Shown here in pieces: positions 53,093-62,744 of a stretch of DNA of 64,000 nt. Under the pieces are notes generated by a model. It had not been told where the DNA came from and searched no databases. It saw only the letters and a list, made by a program, of their open reading frames with translations. The position numbers and the translations under genes were made by a program. The stretch lies in contig NZ_UFSM01000001.1 in the NCBI RefSeq assembly GCF_900445235.1, positions 2,123,501 through 2,187,500 on the forward strand, read 5' to 3'. The stretch is from Aminobacter aminovorans. Its GTDB lineage: Bacteria; Pseudomonadota; Alphaproteobacteria; Rhizobiales; Rhizobiaceae. How positions within the stretch are numbered: position 1 is the first letter of the stretch; every line of letters starts with the position of its first letter.

Positions 53093-54232
53093 ATGATTTC
53101 GTTCAAGACCTTCAATGCGAACCTGCGTCCTCTTGCCAGCCTGGCACTGGTGTCGCTGCTTGGCGTTGGCCTTTCTGCCTGCTCCGAAGCCAAGACCGAG
53201 ACGGTCGAAGCGGTCCGCCCGGTCAAGGTGGTCGAGATCGCCAGCACGGGCACGACCCGCGAGCTCGACTATTCGGGTTCGGTGAAGGCGCGCACCGAGG
53301 TGAATCTCGGCTTCCGCGTCGCCGGCAAGATCACCGAAAGGGTGGTCAATATCGGCGACAAGGTGAAGACGGGAGACCTGCTCGCTCGCATCGACGCGAC
53401 CGACTACCAGCTGGGTGTCAGCACGGCGGAAGCCAACCTTCACGCAGCGGAAAAGCAGGTCGAGACGGCTAAGCTGGCCGATGAGCGGGCAGCACAGCTT
53501 TATGCCAAGAAGTTCGCCTCCGAAGCGCAGCGCGAGCAGGCGGCGCTTGCCTACAGGCAGGCGTCGTCGCAGCGCGATGCTGCTGCCTCGTCGCTGAAGC
53601 AGGCGAGGAACCAGGTCGGTTATGCTGAGCTGCGCGCCGACCAGAACGGCATCGTCACATCGGTCAGCGCCGATACCGGTCAGGTGGTCGGGGCCGGAAC
53701 GCCTGTTGTCGCGGTCGCCGTCGATGGCGACAAGGAAGTGCAGATCGCCGTGCCCGAGCTGGAGATTGCCCAGTTCCAGCAGGGCAAGCCGGTCAAGGTC
53801 AGCTTCTGGTCCGACGCCGGGCTGGTGCTCGACGGCAAGGTGCGCGAGGTCGCCGGCAGTGCCGACCCGCAGTCCAGGACGTTTTCGGTGCGCGTCAGCC
53901 TGCCCGACGACAACAGGGTGCTCCTTGGTATGAGCGCGACCATCGAGGCGTCGGTCGAGAACGGCAAGGAGTTCGTCTCGATACCGCTCAGCGCGCTGGC
54001 CAAGCAAGGCGACAAAGACATCGTCTGGGTGGTCAATGGCGAACAGGTCCATGCCCGCGACATCAAGGTGGCGAGCTTTGCCGATGCCGGTGTCCAGGTT
54101 GCCGACGGCTTGAAGCCGGGCGACCTCGTGGTGGCGGCAGGAACGCAGTTCATGGCGGAGAATTTGACGGTCAAGGTGCCGACGCCGGAGCAGCGCGCGG
54201 CATCGAAAGAGGCCACGGCGGCAATTCGCTAA
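53093..54232 (+). CDS. RND efflux periplasmic adaptor (membrane fusion) lipoprotein
   Basis: A 379-residue HlyD/AcrA-type adaptor. The signal peptide ends in the lipobox LSAC (Cys about 30). The barrel-sandwich half-motifs, a coiled-coil hairpin (about 100-170), beta-barrel and membrane-proximal domains follow. It links the inner-membrane pump with an outer-membrane channel. AGGAG is nine bases before ATG 53093. The pump gene follows after about 108 bases. No outer-membrane factor gene is present. Confidence 0.93.
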   Translation: MISFKTFNANLRPLASLALVSLLGVGLSACSEAKTETVEAVRPVKVVEIASTGTTRELDYSGSVKARTEVNLGFRVAGKITERVVNIGDKVKTGDLLARIDATDYQLGVSTAEANLHAAEKQVETAKLADERAAQLYAKKFASEAQREQAALAYRQASSQRDAAASSLKQARNQVGYAELRADQNGIVTSVSADTGQVVGAGTPVVAVAVDGDKEVQIAVPELEIAQFQQGKPVKVSFWSDAGLVLDGKVREVAGSADPQSRTFSVRVSLPDDNRVLLGMSATIEASVENGKEFVSIPLSALAKQGDKDIVWVVNGEQVHARDIKVASFADAGVQVADGLKPGDLVVAAGTQFMAENLTVKVPTPEQRAASKEATAAIR

Positions 54233-54340
54233 GACAGCATGAGGCGGCGGCCGAGGGCCGCCGCGAACGCCATTCACATTTGAACCTGCGCATCTGCTGT
54301 GCCGGATACCGGCGGCTTGCGCCTTATCGGAACCACGGCC

Positions 54341-57300
54341 ATGGACAATTCCAGCCAGGACAAACAGCCCTTCAACCTGTCACGTTGGGCGATAGGACAT
54401 CCGAGCATCGCACGCTTCTTGTTTGGGCTGATCATCATCACCGGTGCGCTCGGCCTGATGCGCATGGGCCAGAGTGAAGATCCGGAATTCACCTTCCGCG
54501 TCATGGTGGTGCAGGCAGTGTGGCCGGGCGCCTCGATCGAGGAGATGCAGGACCAGGTCGTCAACAAGATCGAGCGCAAGCTGCAGGAAACGCCGCATCT
54601 CGACTGGGTCAAGTCCTACACGCGCGCCGGCAGCGCCATCATCACCGTGCAGGTCAAGGGCGACACCGACACCGCCGAGGTGAAGGACGCCTTCTATCAG
54701 GTGCGCAAGAAGGTCGGCGACATCTCGAGCGAGCTGCCGCAAGGCCTGCTCGGACCCTATTTCAACGACGAGTTCGGCGATACCTTCATCACGCTGCACT
54801 CGATCGCGGGAGAGGGCTACAGCTATCCCGAACTGAAGGCGCTGGCGATCAAGGCGCGCGACATGCTGCTGACGACGCCCGGCGTCGAAAAGGCCGTCAT
54901 CCTCGGCGACCAGCCGCAGCGCATCTATATCGACGTCTCGTCCAAGGCATTGGCCGAACGCGGCCTGACGCTGAACGACGTACGCAACACCATCGCCGGG
55001 CAGAACAACATCGACCCGGCGGGTGCTGTCGACACCGGCACGCATTCGGTGCGCATCTCGGTCGAGGGCGACCTGTCCAAGACGGCCGATATCCGCGAGC
55101 TGCGCCTGCGCGCCGGCAACCAGGTTACCCGGCTCGGCGACATCGCCACGGTGACATCGGGTCTTGAGGATCCCTACCAGCGCAAGTTCCGCTACAACGG
55201 CCAGGACAGCGTCCAGGTCGGCGTGGTGATGGCCAAGGGCTTCAAGGTCACCGACGTCGGCAAGGCTGTCGAGGAGACCTACAAGCGTTTCAAGGAATCG
55301 CTGCCTTATGGCGTGTCGGTCGACCAGATCTCCAATCAGCCGGAAGTGGTGACGGAAGCCATCGGCGAGTTCATGAAGGCACTGATCGAGGCGCTGCTGA
55401 TCGTGCTGGTGGTGTCGTTCCTGTCGATTGGCTGGCGCTCGGGCCTGGTCATCGCGATCACCATCCCGCTGGTGCTCGCCGCCACCTTCGCTGTCATGTA
55501 CCAGCTGGGCATCGACCTGCAGCGCATCTCGCTCGGCGCACTGATCATTGCGCTTGGCCTGCTCGTCGACGATGCGATGATCGTCGTCGAGATGATGGAG
55601 CGAAAGCTCGAGGAGGGGCTGGTCAAGGTCGAGGCGGCGTCATTTGCCTATTCCTCGACGGCGTTCCCGATGCTGACGGGCACGCTGATCACCACGGCAG
55701 GCTTCATTCCCGTCGGCTTCGCCGAATCCACGGCGGGTGAATATGTGCGCTCTCTGTTCTATGTCGTCGGTATCGCCCTCGTCATCTCGTGGTTCGTGGC
55801 CGTCTATTTCACGCCATGGCTCGGCAACATGATCCTGAAGCAGCGCAAGCATGCCGGCAGTCATCACGATGCCTTCGATACCAACTTCTACCGCCGCCTG
55901 CGCGCGACGGTGAGCTGGGCCGTGCGCCACCGCATCATCGTTCTGGTGCTGACGCTGGTGGCCTTCTTCGGCTCGCTGTTTGCCTTCCAGTTCATCCCGC
56001 AGAACTTCTTCCCGCAGTCGTCGCGGCCTGAAATCCTCGTCGACCTGTGGCTGCCCGAGGGCACCAGCATCAAGGAGGTCGAAAAGCAGGCCCAGGCGCT
56101 GGAAAAGCGCATGATGGACGACCCCGACAAGAAGTTCATCGCCACCTATGTCGGTGAGGGCGCGCCGCGCTTCTTCCTGCCGCTGGACCAGCAGCTGCGC
56201 AACCCGAACTATGCCCAGCTTCTGATCATGGCCAATGACGAGCCGGCGCGCGAACGACTGATCACCAAGCTGCGCGGTATCCTGGCCGAGGATTTCCCGT
56301 CGATCCGCGGCAAGGTCGATCGCCTGTTCCTCGGACCGCCGACAGGCTGGCCGGTGCAACTGCGCGTCATGGGGCCGGACCGGGCCGAAGTGCGCCGCAT
56401 CGCCGACGAGGTGAAGGCCAAGTTCGCGGCGACGCCGGAACTCGGCGCCATCCATGACGACTGGCTGGAACAGGTGCCGGCGATGAAGCTGGTGGTCGAT
56501 CAGGACAGGGCGCGGGCGCTCGGCGTCTCGTCGCAACGCATCCGCCAGATGCTGCAGGCAACGATGCAGGGCGCGCCGCTCGACAATTTCCGCGACGGCG
56601 AGGAGACGGTATCGATCGTCGCCCGCGAGCCGGAGGCCAACCGTCACCTTCTGACGGCGGTCAACTCGGTCTATATTCCGACCGACTTTGGTGGGTTCGT
56701 GCCGCTGTCGCAGGTGGCCAAGGTGGTGCCTGTCATGGAGCAGGGCATCGAATGGCGCCGCGACCGCCTGCCGACGATCACGGTCCGTGCGACGCTGCCC
56801 GACCACATCCAGGCCAACGACGTGGCGATGAAGCTCTATGCCGATCTCAAGCCGCTGCGCGACGGCCTGGCTCCCGGCTACAAGGTCGAGATCCAGGGCG
56901 GTGCCGAGGACGCGGCCGAAAGCCAGGCCTCGATCGCCGCCAAGGCGCCGGTGATGTTGCTCGTCATCGTGCTTTTGTTGATGGTGCAATTGCAGCACTT
57001 CGGCAAGGCAATGCTGGTGCTGGCGACAGGTCCGCTCGGCATCATCGGGGCCGCTGCGGCATTGTTGATCTCAGGCGCGCCGTTCGGCTTCGTGGCGATC
57101 CTCGGCGTCATCGCGCTGCTCGGCATCATCATCCGCAACTCGATCATCCTCGTCGACCAGATCGACCAGGACATCGCGGCGGGCATGGAGCGCTCAGAGG
57201 CGATCATTGGCGCCGCCGTGCGCCGCTTCCGTCCGATCGTTCTGACGGCGATGACGGCGGTGCTGGCGCTGATCCCGATTTCCTGGGGCGTGTTCTGGGG

Positions 57301-57484
57301 CCCGCTCGCCTATTCGATGATGGGCGGCATCCTGGTCGCCACCGTGCTGACCATCCTGGTGCTGCCGGCCGGCTATGCGCTGTTCTTTGGCCGTGAGCCG
57401 AAGACCAAGCCGGCCGAACCGCATGCGGAGAAGGGCGAAAACACCGCTGCGCTCATTCAGCACCCGGCGCTGGCGGCGGAATAG
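54341..57484 (+). CDS. RND efflux pump, inner-membrane transporter
   Basis: A 1047-residue proton-driven pump of the AcrB/HAE1 type with twelve transmembrane helices and two large periplasmic loops. The proton-relay aspartates are in GLLVDDAMIVVE (helix 4, about residues 407-418), and the C-terminal half repeats GIIIRNSIILVDQI. Substrate range is unknown. ATG 54341 is used; the frame upstream to 54299 lacks family character. A terminator follows. Confidence 0.95.
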   Translation: MDNSSQDKQPFNLSRWAIGHPSIARFLFGLIIITGALGLMRMGQSEDPEFTFRVMVVQAVWPGASIEEMQDQVVNKIERKLQETPHLDWVKSYTRAGSAIITVQVKGDTDTAEVKDAFYQVRKKVGDISSELPQGLLGPYFNDEFGDTFITLHSIAGEGYSYPELKALAIKARDMLLTTPGVEKAVILGDQPQRIYIDVSSKALAERGLTLNDVRNTIAGQNNIDPAGAVDTGTHSVRISVEGDLSKTADIRELRLRAGNQVTRLGDIATVTSGLEDPYQRKFRYNGQDSVQVGVVMAKGFKVTDVGKAVEETYKRFKESLPYGVSVDQISNQPEVVTEAIGEFMKALIEALLIVLVVSFLSIGWRSGLVIAITIPLVLAATFAVMYQLGIDLQRISLGALIIALGLLVDDAMIVVEMMERKLEEGLVKVEAASFAYSSTAFPMLTGTLITTAGFIPVGFAESTAGEYVRSLFYVVGIALVISWFVAVYFTPWLGNMILKQRKHAGSHHDAFDTNFYRRLRATVSWAVRHRIIVLVLTLVAFFGSLFAFQFIPQNFFPQSSRPEILVDLWLPEGTSIKEVEKQAQALEKRMMDDPDKKFIATYVGEGAPRFFLPLDQQLRNPNYAQLLIMANDEPARERLITKLRGILAEDFPSIRGKVDRLFLGPPTGWPVQLRVMGPDRAEVRRIADEVKAKFAATPELGAIHDDWLEQVPAMKLVVDQDRARALGVSSQRIRQMLQATMQGAPLDNFRDGEETVSIVAREPEANRHLLTAVNSVYIPTDFGGFVPLSQVAKVVPVMEQGIEWRRDRLPTITVRATLPDHIQANDVAMKLYADLKPLRDGLAPGYKVEIQGGAEDAAESQASIAAKAPVMLLVIVLLLMVQLQHFGKAMLVLATGPLGIIGAAAALLISGAPFGFVAILGVIALLGIIIRNSIILVDQIDQDIAAGMERSEAIIGAAVRRFRPIVLTAMTAVLALIPISWGVFWGPLAYSMMGGILVATVLTILVLPAGYALFFGREPKTKPAEPHAEKGENTAALIQHPALAAE

Positions 57485-57509
57485 TCGCCCGCCAAGCGCT
57501 GAGCTTTCA

Positions 57510-57538
57510 ACCGGCCCCTGCCTCAAGCAGGGGCCGGT
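57510..57538. terminator. Terminator between the RND pump and serine hydrolase genes
   Basis: A perfect 12-base stem ACCGGCCCCTGC and complement with a five-base loop is followed by GTTCGTTTG. It can serve both converging genes. Confidence 0.75.
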
Positions 57539-57562
57539 GTTCGTTTGGGCAGGCCGAGGTGG

Positions 57563-58918
57563 CTAGGGCACCACCTTCGGTGCCTGCTGGTCGATACCGT
57601 TCTGGTGCAGCGTCATGCCAGTGGCACGGCCGTCGGCACCGACATCGAAGCTGAGCTGGGCGTCGACGACCTTGAGGAAGAACTGGCTGTCGTTCTCGGC
57701 AAAGATCTCGTGGCGGCCCTGGCCGGTTGCCTGGGCGAAGAGGCTCGCGCCTTCGCGGGTGATGGCGATTTCGAACTCCGGGGCCAGCCTGTAGACGCCG
57801 ACATAACGGTCGCAGATCGTTGGATCGAGGGTGATGGCGATACGTTCCCTTGGTGGCTCGGCCAGCGGGTTCCTGCTGTCGAGCAGGTGCCGCCCGATGT
57901 CATCGACGCCAACTTCGGTCGAGGTGTTGGAAAGTGCAACGATGCCGACACCCTTGGCCGGCATGAAGCCGAGATAAGAGCGATAGCCGCCCGTGCCGCC
58001 ATTGTGCCAGACGATCTGGTCGACGCCGCTGCCCGAGATGACCCAGCCGAGACCGGTCTCGTCGTCTCCCACGCCGGCAGGGCGGCGGATCGAAAGCGTG
58101 GTGGCAAGTGCTTTCCTAAGCGGTGAAGTGCGCTGGTCGACCAGCATCTCCACGAATTTCAGCATGTCGTCGACAGTCGACAGCAGGGCGCCGGCACCGG
58201 CGAGCGTCGGCAGGTCCCAGTTCAGCACCGGCATCAGCTGGGCGTCGTGGCCATTGGCCAGGCGCGACTTCCTGTAGACGGCCGGTGTGTCGGCGGTGGA
58301 GTGCATATTGAGCGGCGCGAGGATGCGCTCGCGGACCAGCGCGCCATAGCTCAGGCCTGCACGGCGGGACAACGCATGGCCGAGCAGGCCCATGCCGAGG
58401 TTGGAATATTCGTACTGGCTGCCGATGTCGCGCGGCAGCTCGTAGGCAGACAGGAACGCGTACATCTGCTCGACGCTGTAGTCGGCATACGGGTTGTCGT
58501 CGTCTGACGGCGCCATGTTTTCGGGCAGGCGCGGCAGGCCGGAGGTGTGGGTGGCGAGGTCGGTCAGGGTGATTTCGCGGCCGTCGCGCGTCGGCATATG
58601 GACGGTGGCGGGCAGATGCATGGCGACCGGGTTGTCGAGCCCGACCTCACCGCGCCCGGCCATCTCGGCGAGCAGGAGCGTGGTGAAAACCTTCGTGATC
58701 GAGCCGATCTCGAAGCCGGTGTCCGCATCGACAGGACGGGCGTAGTAGGCGCCGAATTTGCCGTGCGAGACGACGACACGGCCTTCTGGGCCGAATGTGC
58801 CGATCACGATGCCGACGCTATGGCGCTGTACGTCGATGCGCTCGACGAGGATACGCTTGATCTCGGCTGGGGATGGAAAGTGCGAGCTGGAGGAAACTGC
58901 CGCGGCAGAAAAGGTCAT
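57563..58918 (-). CDS. Serine hydrolase, beta-lactamase/D-aminopeptidase fold
   Basis: A 451-residue class C-type hydrolase. Motifs are SITK near residue 74, YSN near 171 and HNGG near 307, giving the Ser-Lys-Tyr triad. The last 100 residues form a beta-rich lid domain. No clear signal peptide is seen, unlike the hydrolase at 42.8-44.4 kb, so it may be cytosolic. Likely a peptidase or esterase. The two hydrolases are paralogues of one fold, not close duplicates. Confidence 0.85.
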   Translation of the reverse strand: MTFSAAAVSSSSHFPSPAEIKRILVERIDVQRHSVGIVIGTFGPEGRVVVSHGKFGAYYARPVDADTGFEIGSITKVFTTLLLAEMAGRGEVGLDNPVAMHLPATVHMPTRDGREITLTDLATHTSGLPRLPENMAPSDDDNPYADYSVEQMYAFLSAYELPRDIGSQYEYSNLGMGLLGHALSRRAGLSYGALVRERILAPLNMHSTADTPAVYRKSRLANGHDAQLMPVLNWDLPTLAGAGALLSTVDDMLKFVEMLVDQRTSPLRKALATTLSIRRPAGVGDDETGLGWVISGSGVDQIVWHNGGTGGYRSYLGFMPAKGVGIVALSNTSTEVGVDDIGRHLLDSRNPLAEPPRERIAITLDPTICDRYVGVYRLAPEFEIAITREGASLFAQATGQGRHEIFAENDSQFFLKVVDAQLSFDVGADGRATGMTLHQNGIDQQAPKVVP

Positions 58919-59035
58919 CTCGGAGTGCCCTCATATCAGACTTGGATGATGGCTGATAGGCGGCGGACATTGCACTAGCATGGCGCGATGACGCGCGGCT
59001 TGGCCTTCTCCCAACGAAAGGGGCATCGCTGCCCG

Positions 59036-60232
59036 TCACTTCCCCGCGATGGCAAGATCTCCCGGTGTCAGGCCGACGAGGTCGCGGTAGCGGTCGGGGT
59101 CGGTGGCACCTTCAGTGATAACGAGCAGGACGCGTGCGTTGGCATCGAGGCCGATGGCGGCGCGCATGTCGGGATCGCGGGTGGCGACGAGCAGGCCGGC
59201 GAGGCCGGCACCGCCGCTTTCGCCTGATACCACCACCGGGTCATGGCCGAAGGGGCGGGCGAGTAGGTTCATGGCTTCGACGGCAGTCTCGTCTTCGACG
59301 GTCATGAAGGCGTCGGCGACGCGCGACAGCACGCGCCAGGCGACCTGCGACGGCTCGTAGCATTCGAGCATCGCCATGACGGTCGGTTCCCCATGGGCGA
59401 TCTTGACCGGTTTGCCTTGCCGCGCCGTCTCGAAGATGCAGGCGGCGCGGGCCGGATCGACGACGACAAAGATCGGCCGCGCCTTGCCGAAGCGGCAGGC
59501 GAGGTAGCCCGAGGCGGCAGCGGCAATGCCGCCGACGCCGGACTGGATGAAGACATGGGTGGGCGGCTGCGGTAGCCTTTCGAGCGCCTCGCGGAAGATC
59601 GCCGTGTAACCCTGCATGACGAGCCTTGGGATGCGCTCGTAGCCGGGCCAGGAGGTGTCGGAGACGACGGTCCAGCCATTGGCCTCGCAGACCCGCGCCG
59701 CCTCGGCGACGGAGTCGTCATAGGTGCCGGCGACGCGCTCCATCACCGCGCCGTAGCGGGCGATGGCAGCGACGCGCGCGTCGCTGACCCCGGCATGGAC
59801 GAAGATTACCGAACGGGCGCCGACGAGCTGCGCCCCTTGCGCGACCGAGCGGCCGTGATTGCCGTCGGTGGCGCAGCCGAAAGTCATGGCGGCGGAGATT
59901 TTTGCCACTTCGGGGCTGTGCAGTTCGGCGATGGCGACCGGACGGCCGAGCCGCGCTTCCGCCGCCTCCAGCACGAGGCGAATGACCGCATAGGCGCCGC
60001 CGAGCGCCTTGAAGCTGCCGAGGCCGAGGCGAAAACCCTCGTCCTTCAGATGGACGGCACCGATGCCCAGATTCTGGGCCAGCGCCGGCAACGAGCGCAG
60101 CGGAGTCGGGCGATGGTTGGGCCGGTGCGACAGGAAGCGTTCGACCGTCTCGGCGGCTTCGATTCCAAGCGTTTCCGCATCGACCGCGTCGAGCGTCTTG
60201 CGATAGTCGGCGTGCTGGTTGCGGATAAGCAT
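59036..60232 (-). CDS. dpaL: Diaminopropionate ammonia-lyase
   Basis: A 398-residue PLP enzyme that converts 2,3-diaminopropionate to pyruvate and ammonia. K75 in GSFKALGGAYA is the PLP lysine. DGNHGRSVAQGAQLVG, the phosphate loop QSGVGGIAAAASGYL and GESGGAGLAGL are family motifs. ATG 60232 is preferred because the family N-terminus starts here. It is divergent from an Lrp-type regulator 98 bases away, the likely controller. Confidence 0.92.
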   Translation of the reverse strand: MLIRNQHADYRKTLDAVDAETLGIEAAETVERFLSHRPNHRPTPLRSLPALAQNLGIGAVHLKDEGFRLGLGSFKALGGAYAVIRLVLEAAEARLGRPVAIAELHSPEVAKISAAMTFGCATDGNHGRSVAQGAQLVGARSVIFVHAGVSDARVAAIARYGAVMERVAGTYDDSVAEAARVCEANGWTVVSDTSWPGYERIPRLVMQGYTAIFREALERLPQPPTHVFIQSGVGGIAAAASGYLACRFGKARPIFVVVDPARAACIFETARQGKPVKIAHGEPTVMAMLECYEPSQVAWRVLSRVADAFMTVEDETAVEAMNLLARPFGHDPVVVSGESGGAGLAGLLVATRDPDMRAAIGLDANARVLLVITEGATDPDRYRDLVGLTPGDLAIAGK

Positions 60233-60330
60233 GGGCGATTTCTCCTCGGCGCAATCATATTGCACCCGACATGAGAAATGCGCTCTTATCCGGCCGAGTT
60301 TGTGCAAGTTTGTATCGCGGGGACGATGTC

Positions 60331-60816
60331 TTGAGGAATGCCGGCAAAGCTGTCGAGCTCGACGAATTCGACCTGAAGATCCTCGATATCCTGCAGGGCG
60401 ACAATGCAACGCCGCAGCGCGAGATCGGCGAGGCGGTGCATCTGTCGGCGCCAGCTGTGCAGCGGCGCATCAAGCGCATGGAGGAGGGCGGCGTCATCGC
60501 CGCCAATGTCGCGGTGGTCGATCCCGACAAGGTCGGGCGGCCGATCACCATCATCGTCGAGATATCCATCGAGAGCGAGCAGATCGGGCTGCTCGACGCC
60601 ACCAAGGCGAGTTTTGGCGCGGCACCCGAAGTGCAGCAGTGCTACTACGTCACCGGCGAGGCGGATTTCGTGCTGGTGGTGACGGTGGCCAGCATGGCCG
60701 AGTATGAGGCGCTGACCCGGCGCCTGTTTTTCGCCAATCCCAACATCAAGAAGTTCCGCACACTGGTGGCGATGGACCGGGTCAAGGCCGGGCTGACGGT
60801 ACCGCTGGGTGCTTGA
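60331..60816 (+). CDS. Lrp/AsnC-family regulator
   Basis: A 161-residue feast/famine regulator. The helix-turn-helix (about 9-60) reads LDEFDLKILDILQGDNATPQ and then AVHLSAPAVQRRIKRMEEGG. The C-terminal RAM ligand domain (about 70-150) contains CYYVTGEADFVLVV. TTG 60331 is chosen because GGGGACG lies upstream and this gives the usual length; ATG 60271 would add 20 poor residues. Its divergent partner dpaL suggests control by a diamino acid or related ligand. Confidence 0.88.
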   Translation: MRNAGKAVELDEFDLKILDILQGDNATPQREIGEAVHLSAPAVQRRIKRMEEGGVIAANVAVVDPDKVGRPITIIVEISIESEQIGLLDATKASFGAAPEVQQCYYVTGEADFVLVVTVASMAEYEALTRRLFFANPNIKKFRTLVAMDRVKAGLTVPLGA

Positions 60817-60865
60817 TACTCCGATGTGGCCGACTTGATCTGAATCCCAACGGCCCCGATGGGCG

Positions 60866-60892
60866 AAAAAAGAGACCCGCCGGAGCGGGTCT
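60866..60892 (-). terminator. Intrinsic terminator of the Ser-rich gene
   Basis: The eight-base stem AGACCCGC/GCGGGTCT with a CGGA loop is followed on the minus strand by CTTTTTT. It lies 49 bases beyond the stop of the Ser-rich gene. Confidence 0.8.
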
Positions 60893-60940
60893 GTGAGGTG
60901 TTGGGGATCGGCATTGAAAACTGAATGGAGCGATATCGGA

Positions 60941-61261
60941 TCAATTCGAATTGGTGTTCGAGTTGCTCGAAGAGCTGGCACTCGTCGAGGTGCTTGTCGA
61001 GGAACTGGTACCCGTATTGCTCTGGGAGTCGCTGTCGGTGGTGCAACTGCCGTTGGAGCAGCTTTTCGAGCGCGAGCTGGATTTGCTTGTCGACTTCGAG
61101 ACGGTGACCGACCTGCTGCCGATCAGAATGAGGTCATCGTTGCGGGACAGGCCTGCCGGGTCACCTGGGGCTGACACCTTCGGTGCCGCATCGGCGACCG
61201 AGAATGCCACTACTGTTCCGAGGATGCTTGCTGCGAAGGCGAATGTGCTGAGACCTGCCAT
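60941..61261 (-). CDS. Exported Ser/Thr/Asn-rich low-complexity protein
   Basis: A 106-residue protein with a signal peptide (about 1-25, ending ADAA). A short ordered part, DPAGLSRNDDLILIGSRSV, is followed by more than 50 residues dominated by Ser, with Thr, Asn and Lys and one Cys pair (CSNGSC). AAGGAG precedes the ATG, and an intrinsic terminator follows, so it is a real transcription unit. The tail is likely disordered and outside the cytoplasm. No family is recognised. Confidence 0.7.
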   Translation of the reverse strand: MAGLSTFAFAASILGTVVAFSVADAAPKVSAPGDPAGLSRNDDLILIGSRSVTVSKSTSKSSSRSKSCSNGSCTTDSDSQSNTGTSSSTSTSTSASSSSNSNTNSN

Positions 61262-61371
61262 GGCGCCGTGCTCCTTTCCCGCCGGCAGCCCCGGAGGGGG
61301 CAGCCATGAAGGTCATTGAACACGTTTAGGCGGGAGGCGTGAATTCGCACATTGGAGCTACTGCTCCAGGG

Positions 61372-61635
61372 CTAGTGGTGGCCGGTGGCGGGTGCGGTTT
61401 CGTGAGCCGAGATCGGCTCGATGTTGAGCGTGACCTCGCAAGGCGCGCAGAAAACCGCGCCCGGCATGTGGTCGCTTTCGGCCAGGGCGAAGCGGACCGC
61501 CGAATCCTTGTCGGCAAAGATGCCGCCGACCATGCCCAGTTCGTCGCTGACGACCCAGCGCCCCTGCGGGTCGCGGCCGACCATGAAGCGGTGGGCGTGA
61601 AGCGCCGGATGGATGTCGCGAGCAAGAGTACCCAT
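61372..61635 (-). CDS. Small conserved-type hypothetical protein
   Basis: An 87-residue soluble protein with no recognised family. The central part RFMVGRDPQGRWVVSDELGM and GGIFADKDSAVRFALAESDH looks like a small alpha/beta domain; FCAPCEV supplies two cysteines; the tail is His/Ala-rich. AGGAAAGG precedes ATG 61635; the frame continues to 61767 without support. It follows dapA by 128 bases on the same strand. Confidence 0.65.
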   Translation of the reverse strand: MGTLARDIHPALHAHRFMVGRDPQGRWVVSDELGMVGGIFADKDSAVRFALAESDHMPGAVFCAPCEVTLNIEPISAHETAPATGHH

Positions 61636-61763
61636 GATGTCGTGCCTTTCCTGAAGTTCCCGGGAACGGTGCTGCCGTCTCTCGAGAGGTTCGTTGCATT
61701 TCACGATGTGATGCCCTCGCCATATGAATTCGATTGGCGGCGCGGGACGAAGAAATTCAGATC

Positions 61764-62744
61764 TCATAAATGCCTGGCGTTCGAGGCCGCGCGGGCGGCC
61801 ATCCGGACGGAATGGAGCGCGCGCGAGGGGCGGGCCTGCGCGTCGAGCACCGACAGGTTGTCGCTGATAGCGGATGCAGTATTCGGCTCGACCTCGACCA
61901 GGGGCAGCCGGACGTCCGATGCCATCTTGCCCATCAGGTAAAGCGCGTGCTTGACCGGCACAGGGTTGGTTTCGAGTTCGAGCGCTGCGATGAGCGGGCG
62001 CAGGCGGTTGTGGATTTCGCGCGCCGCGTGCGGATCACCCCGCCGGCAGGCGTCGTGCATCGCCACGCAAAGGCGCGGCGCAACATTGGAAACCACCGAA
62101 ATGGTGCCGCTGCCGCCCATGGTGTTGAAGCCGAAAGCGGTGGCGTCGTGGCCGGACAGCCAGGTGAAGCGGTCGGCGAACCTCTGGGCGAACGCCATCG
62201 GGCGCGACAGGTCGCCCGTCGCATCCTTGAAGCCGACGATGCTGGGGATCGCCGCCAAATGCTCGATGGTGGCTGGTGTCAGGTCGACGCCGGTGCGGGC
62301 CGGAACGTTGTAGACGATGATGGGGATGTCGACCTTGGCCGCGATCGTCTCGAAATGTCTGACGATGCCGGCCTGGCTCGGCTTGTTGTAGTAGGGCGTG
62401 ACGATCAGCGCGGCGTCGGCGCCGAAATCGCGCGCCGCCGCGGTGAAGGCGATAGTCGATTCCGTGCTGTTGGTGCCGGTGCCGGCAATGACCGGCACGC
62501 GCCCGTTGGAGGAAGCCACCGTCTTTCGGATGACCATGATACGCTCATGCCAGGACAGGGTCGGGGCTTCGCCCGTAGTGCCGCAGGCAACCAGGCCGTT
62601 GATGCCTTCCGCGATCTGCCATTCGACAAGCGCGGCAAGGCTTCTCAGGTCGACTTCGCCGTTACTGAACGGCGTGGGGAGTGCTGACATCGCGCCGATA
62701 AAGCGCGGATGAGTCTGCTCAGTGGTCACGGATTTGGGTGTCAT
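61764..62744 (-). CDS. dapA: Dihydrodipicolinate synthase family protein
   Basis: A 326-residue aldolase of the DapA family. The Schiff-base lysine is K173 in GFKDATGD; Y145 and R150 lie in YNVPARTG; GTTGE at 55-59 is the carboxylate loop. These match true DapA, which joins pyruvate and aspartate semialdehyde for lysine and peptidoglycan. The C-terminus has about 25 extra residues (ARPSRALHSVRMAAR...). It may be a paralogue rather than the main DapA. Its 5' end overlaps the upstream gene by 26 bases. Confidence 0.88.
   Translation of the reverse strand: MTPKSVTTEQTHPRFIGAMSALPTPFSNGEVDLRSLAALVEWQIAEGINGLVACGTTGEAPTLSWHERIMVIRKTVASSNGRVPVIAGTGTNSTESTIAFTAAARDFGADAALIVTPYYNKPSQAGIVRHFETIAAKVDIPIIVYNVPARTGVDLTPATIEHLAAIPSIVGFKDATGDLSRPMAFAQRFADRFTWLSGHDATAFGFNTMGGSGTISVVSNVAPRLCVAMHDACRRGDPHAAREIHNRLRPLIAALELETNPVPVKHALYLMGKMASDVRLPLVEVEPNTASAISDNLSVLDAQARPSRALHSVRMAARAASNARHL

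Noticed and set aside
42827..58918. The two serine hydrolases as class C beta-lactamase resistance genes
   Set aside because: Both have the shared fold motifs but also extra C-terminal domains typical of peptidases or esterases, and no ampR-like neighbour; resistance is not supported.
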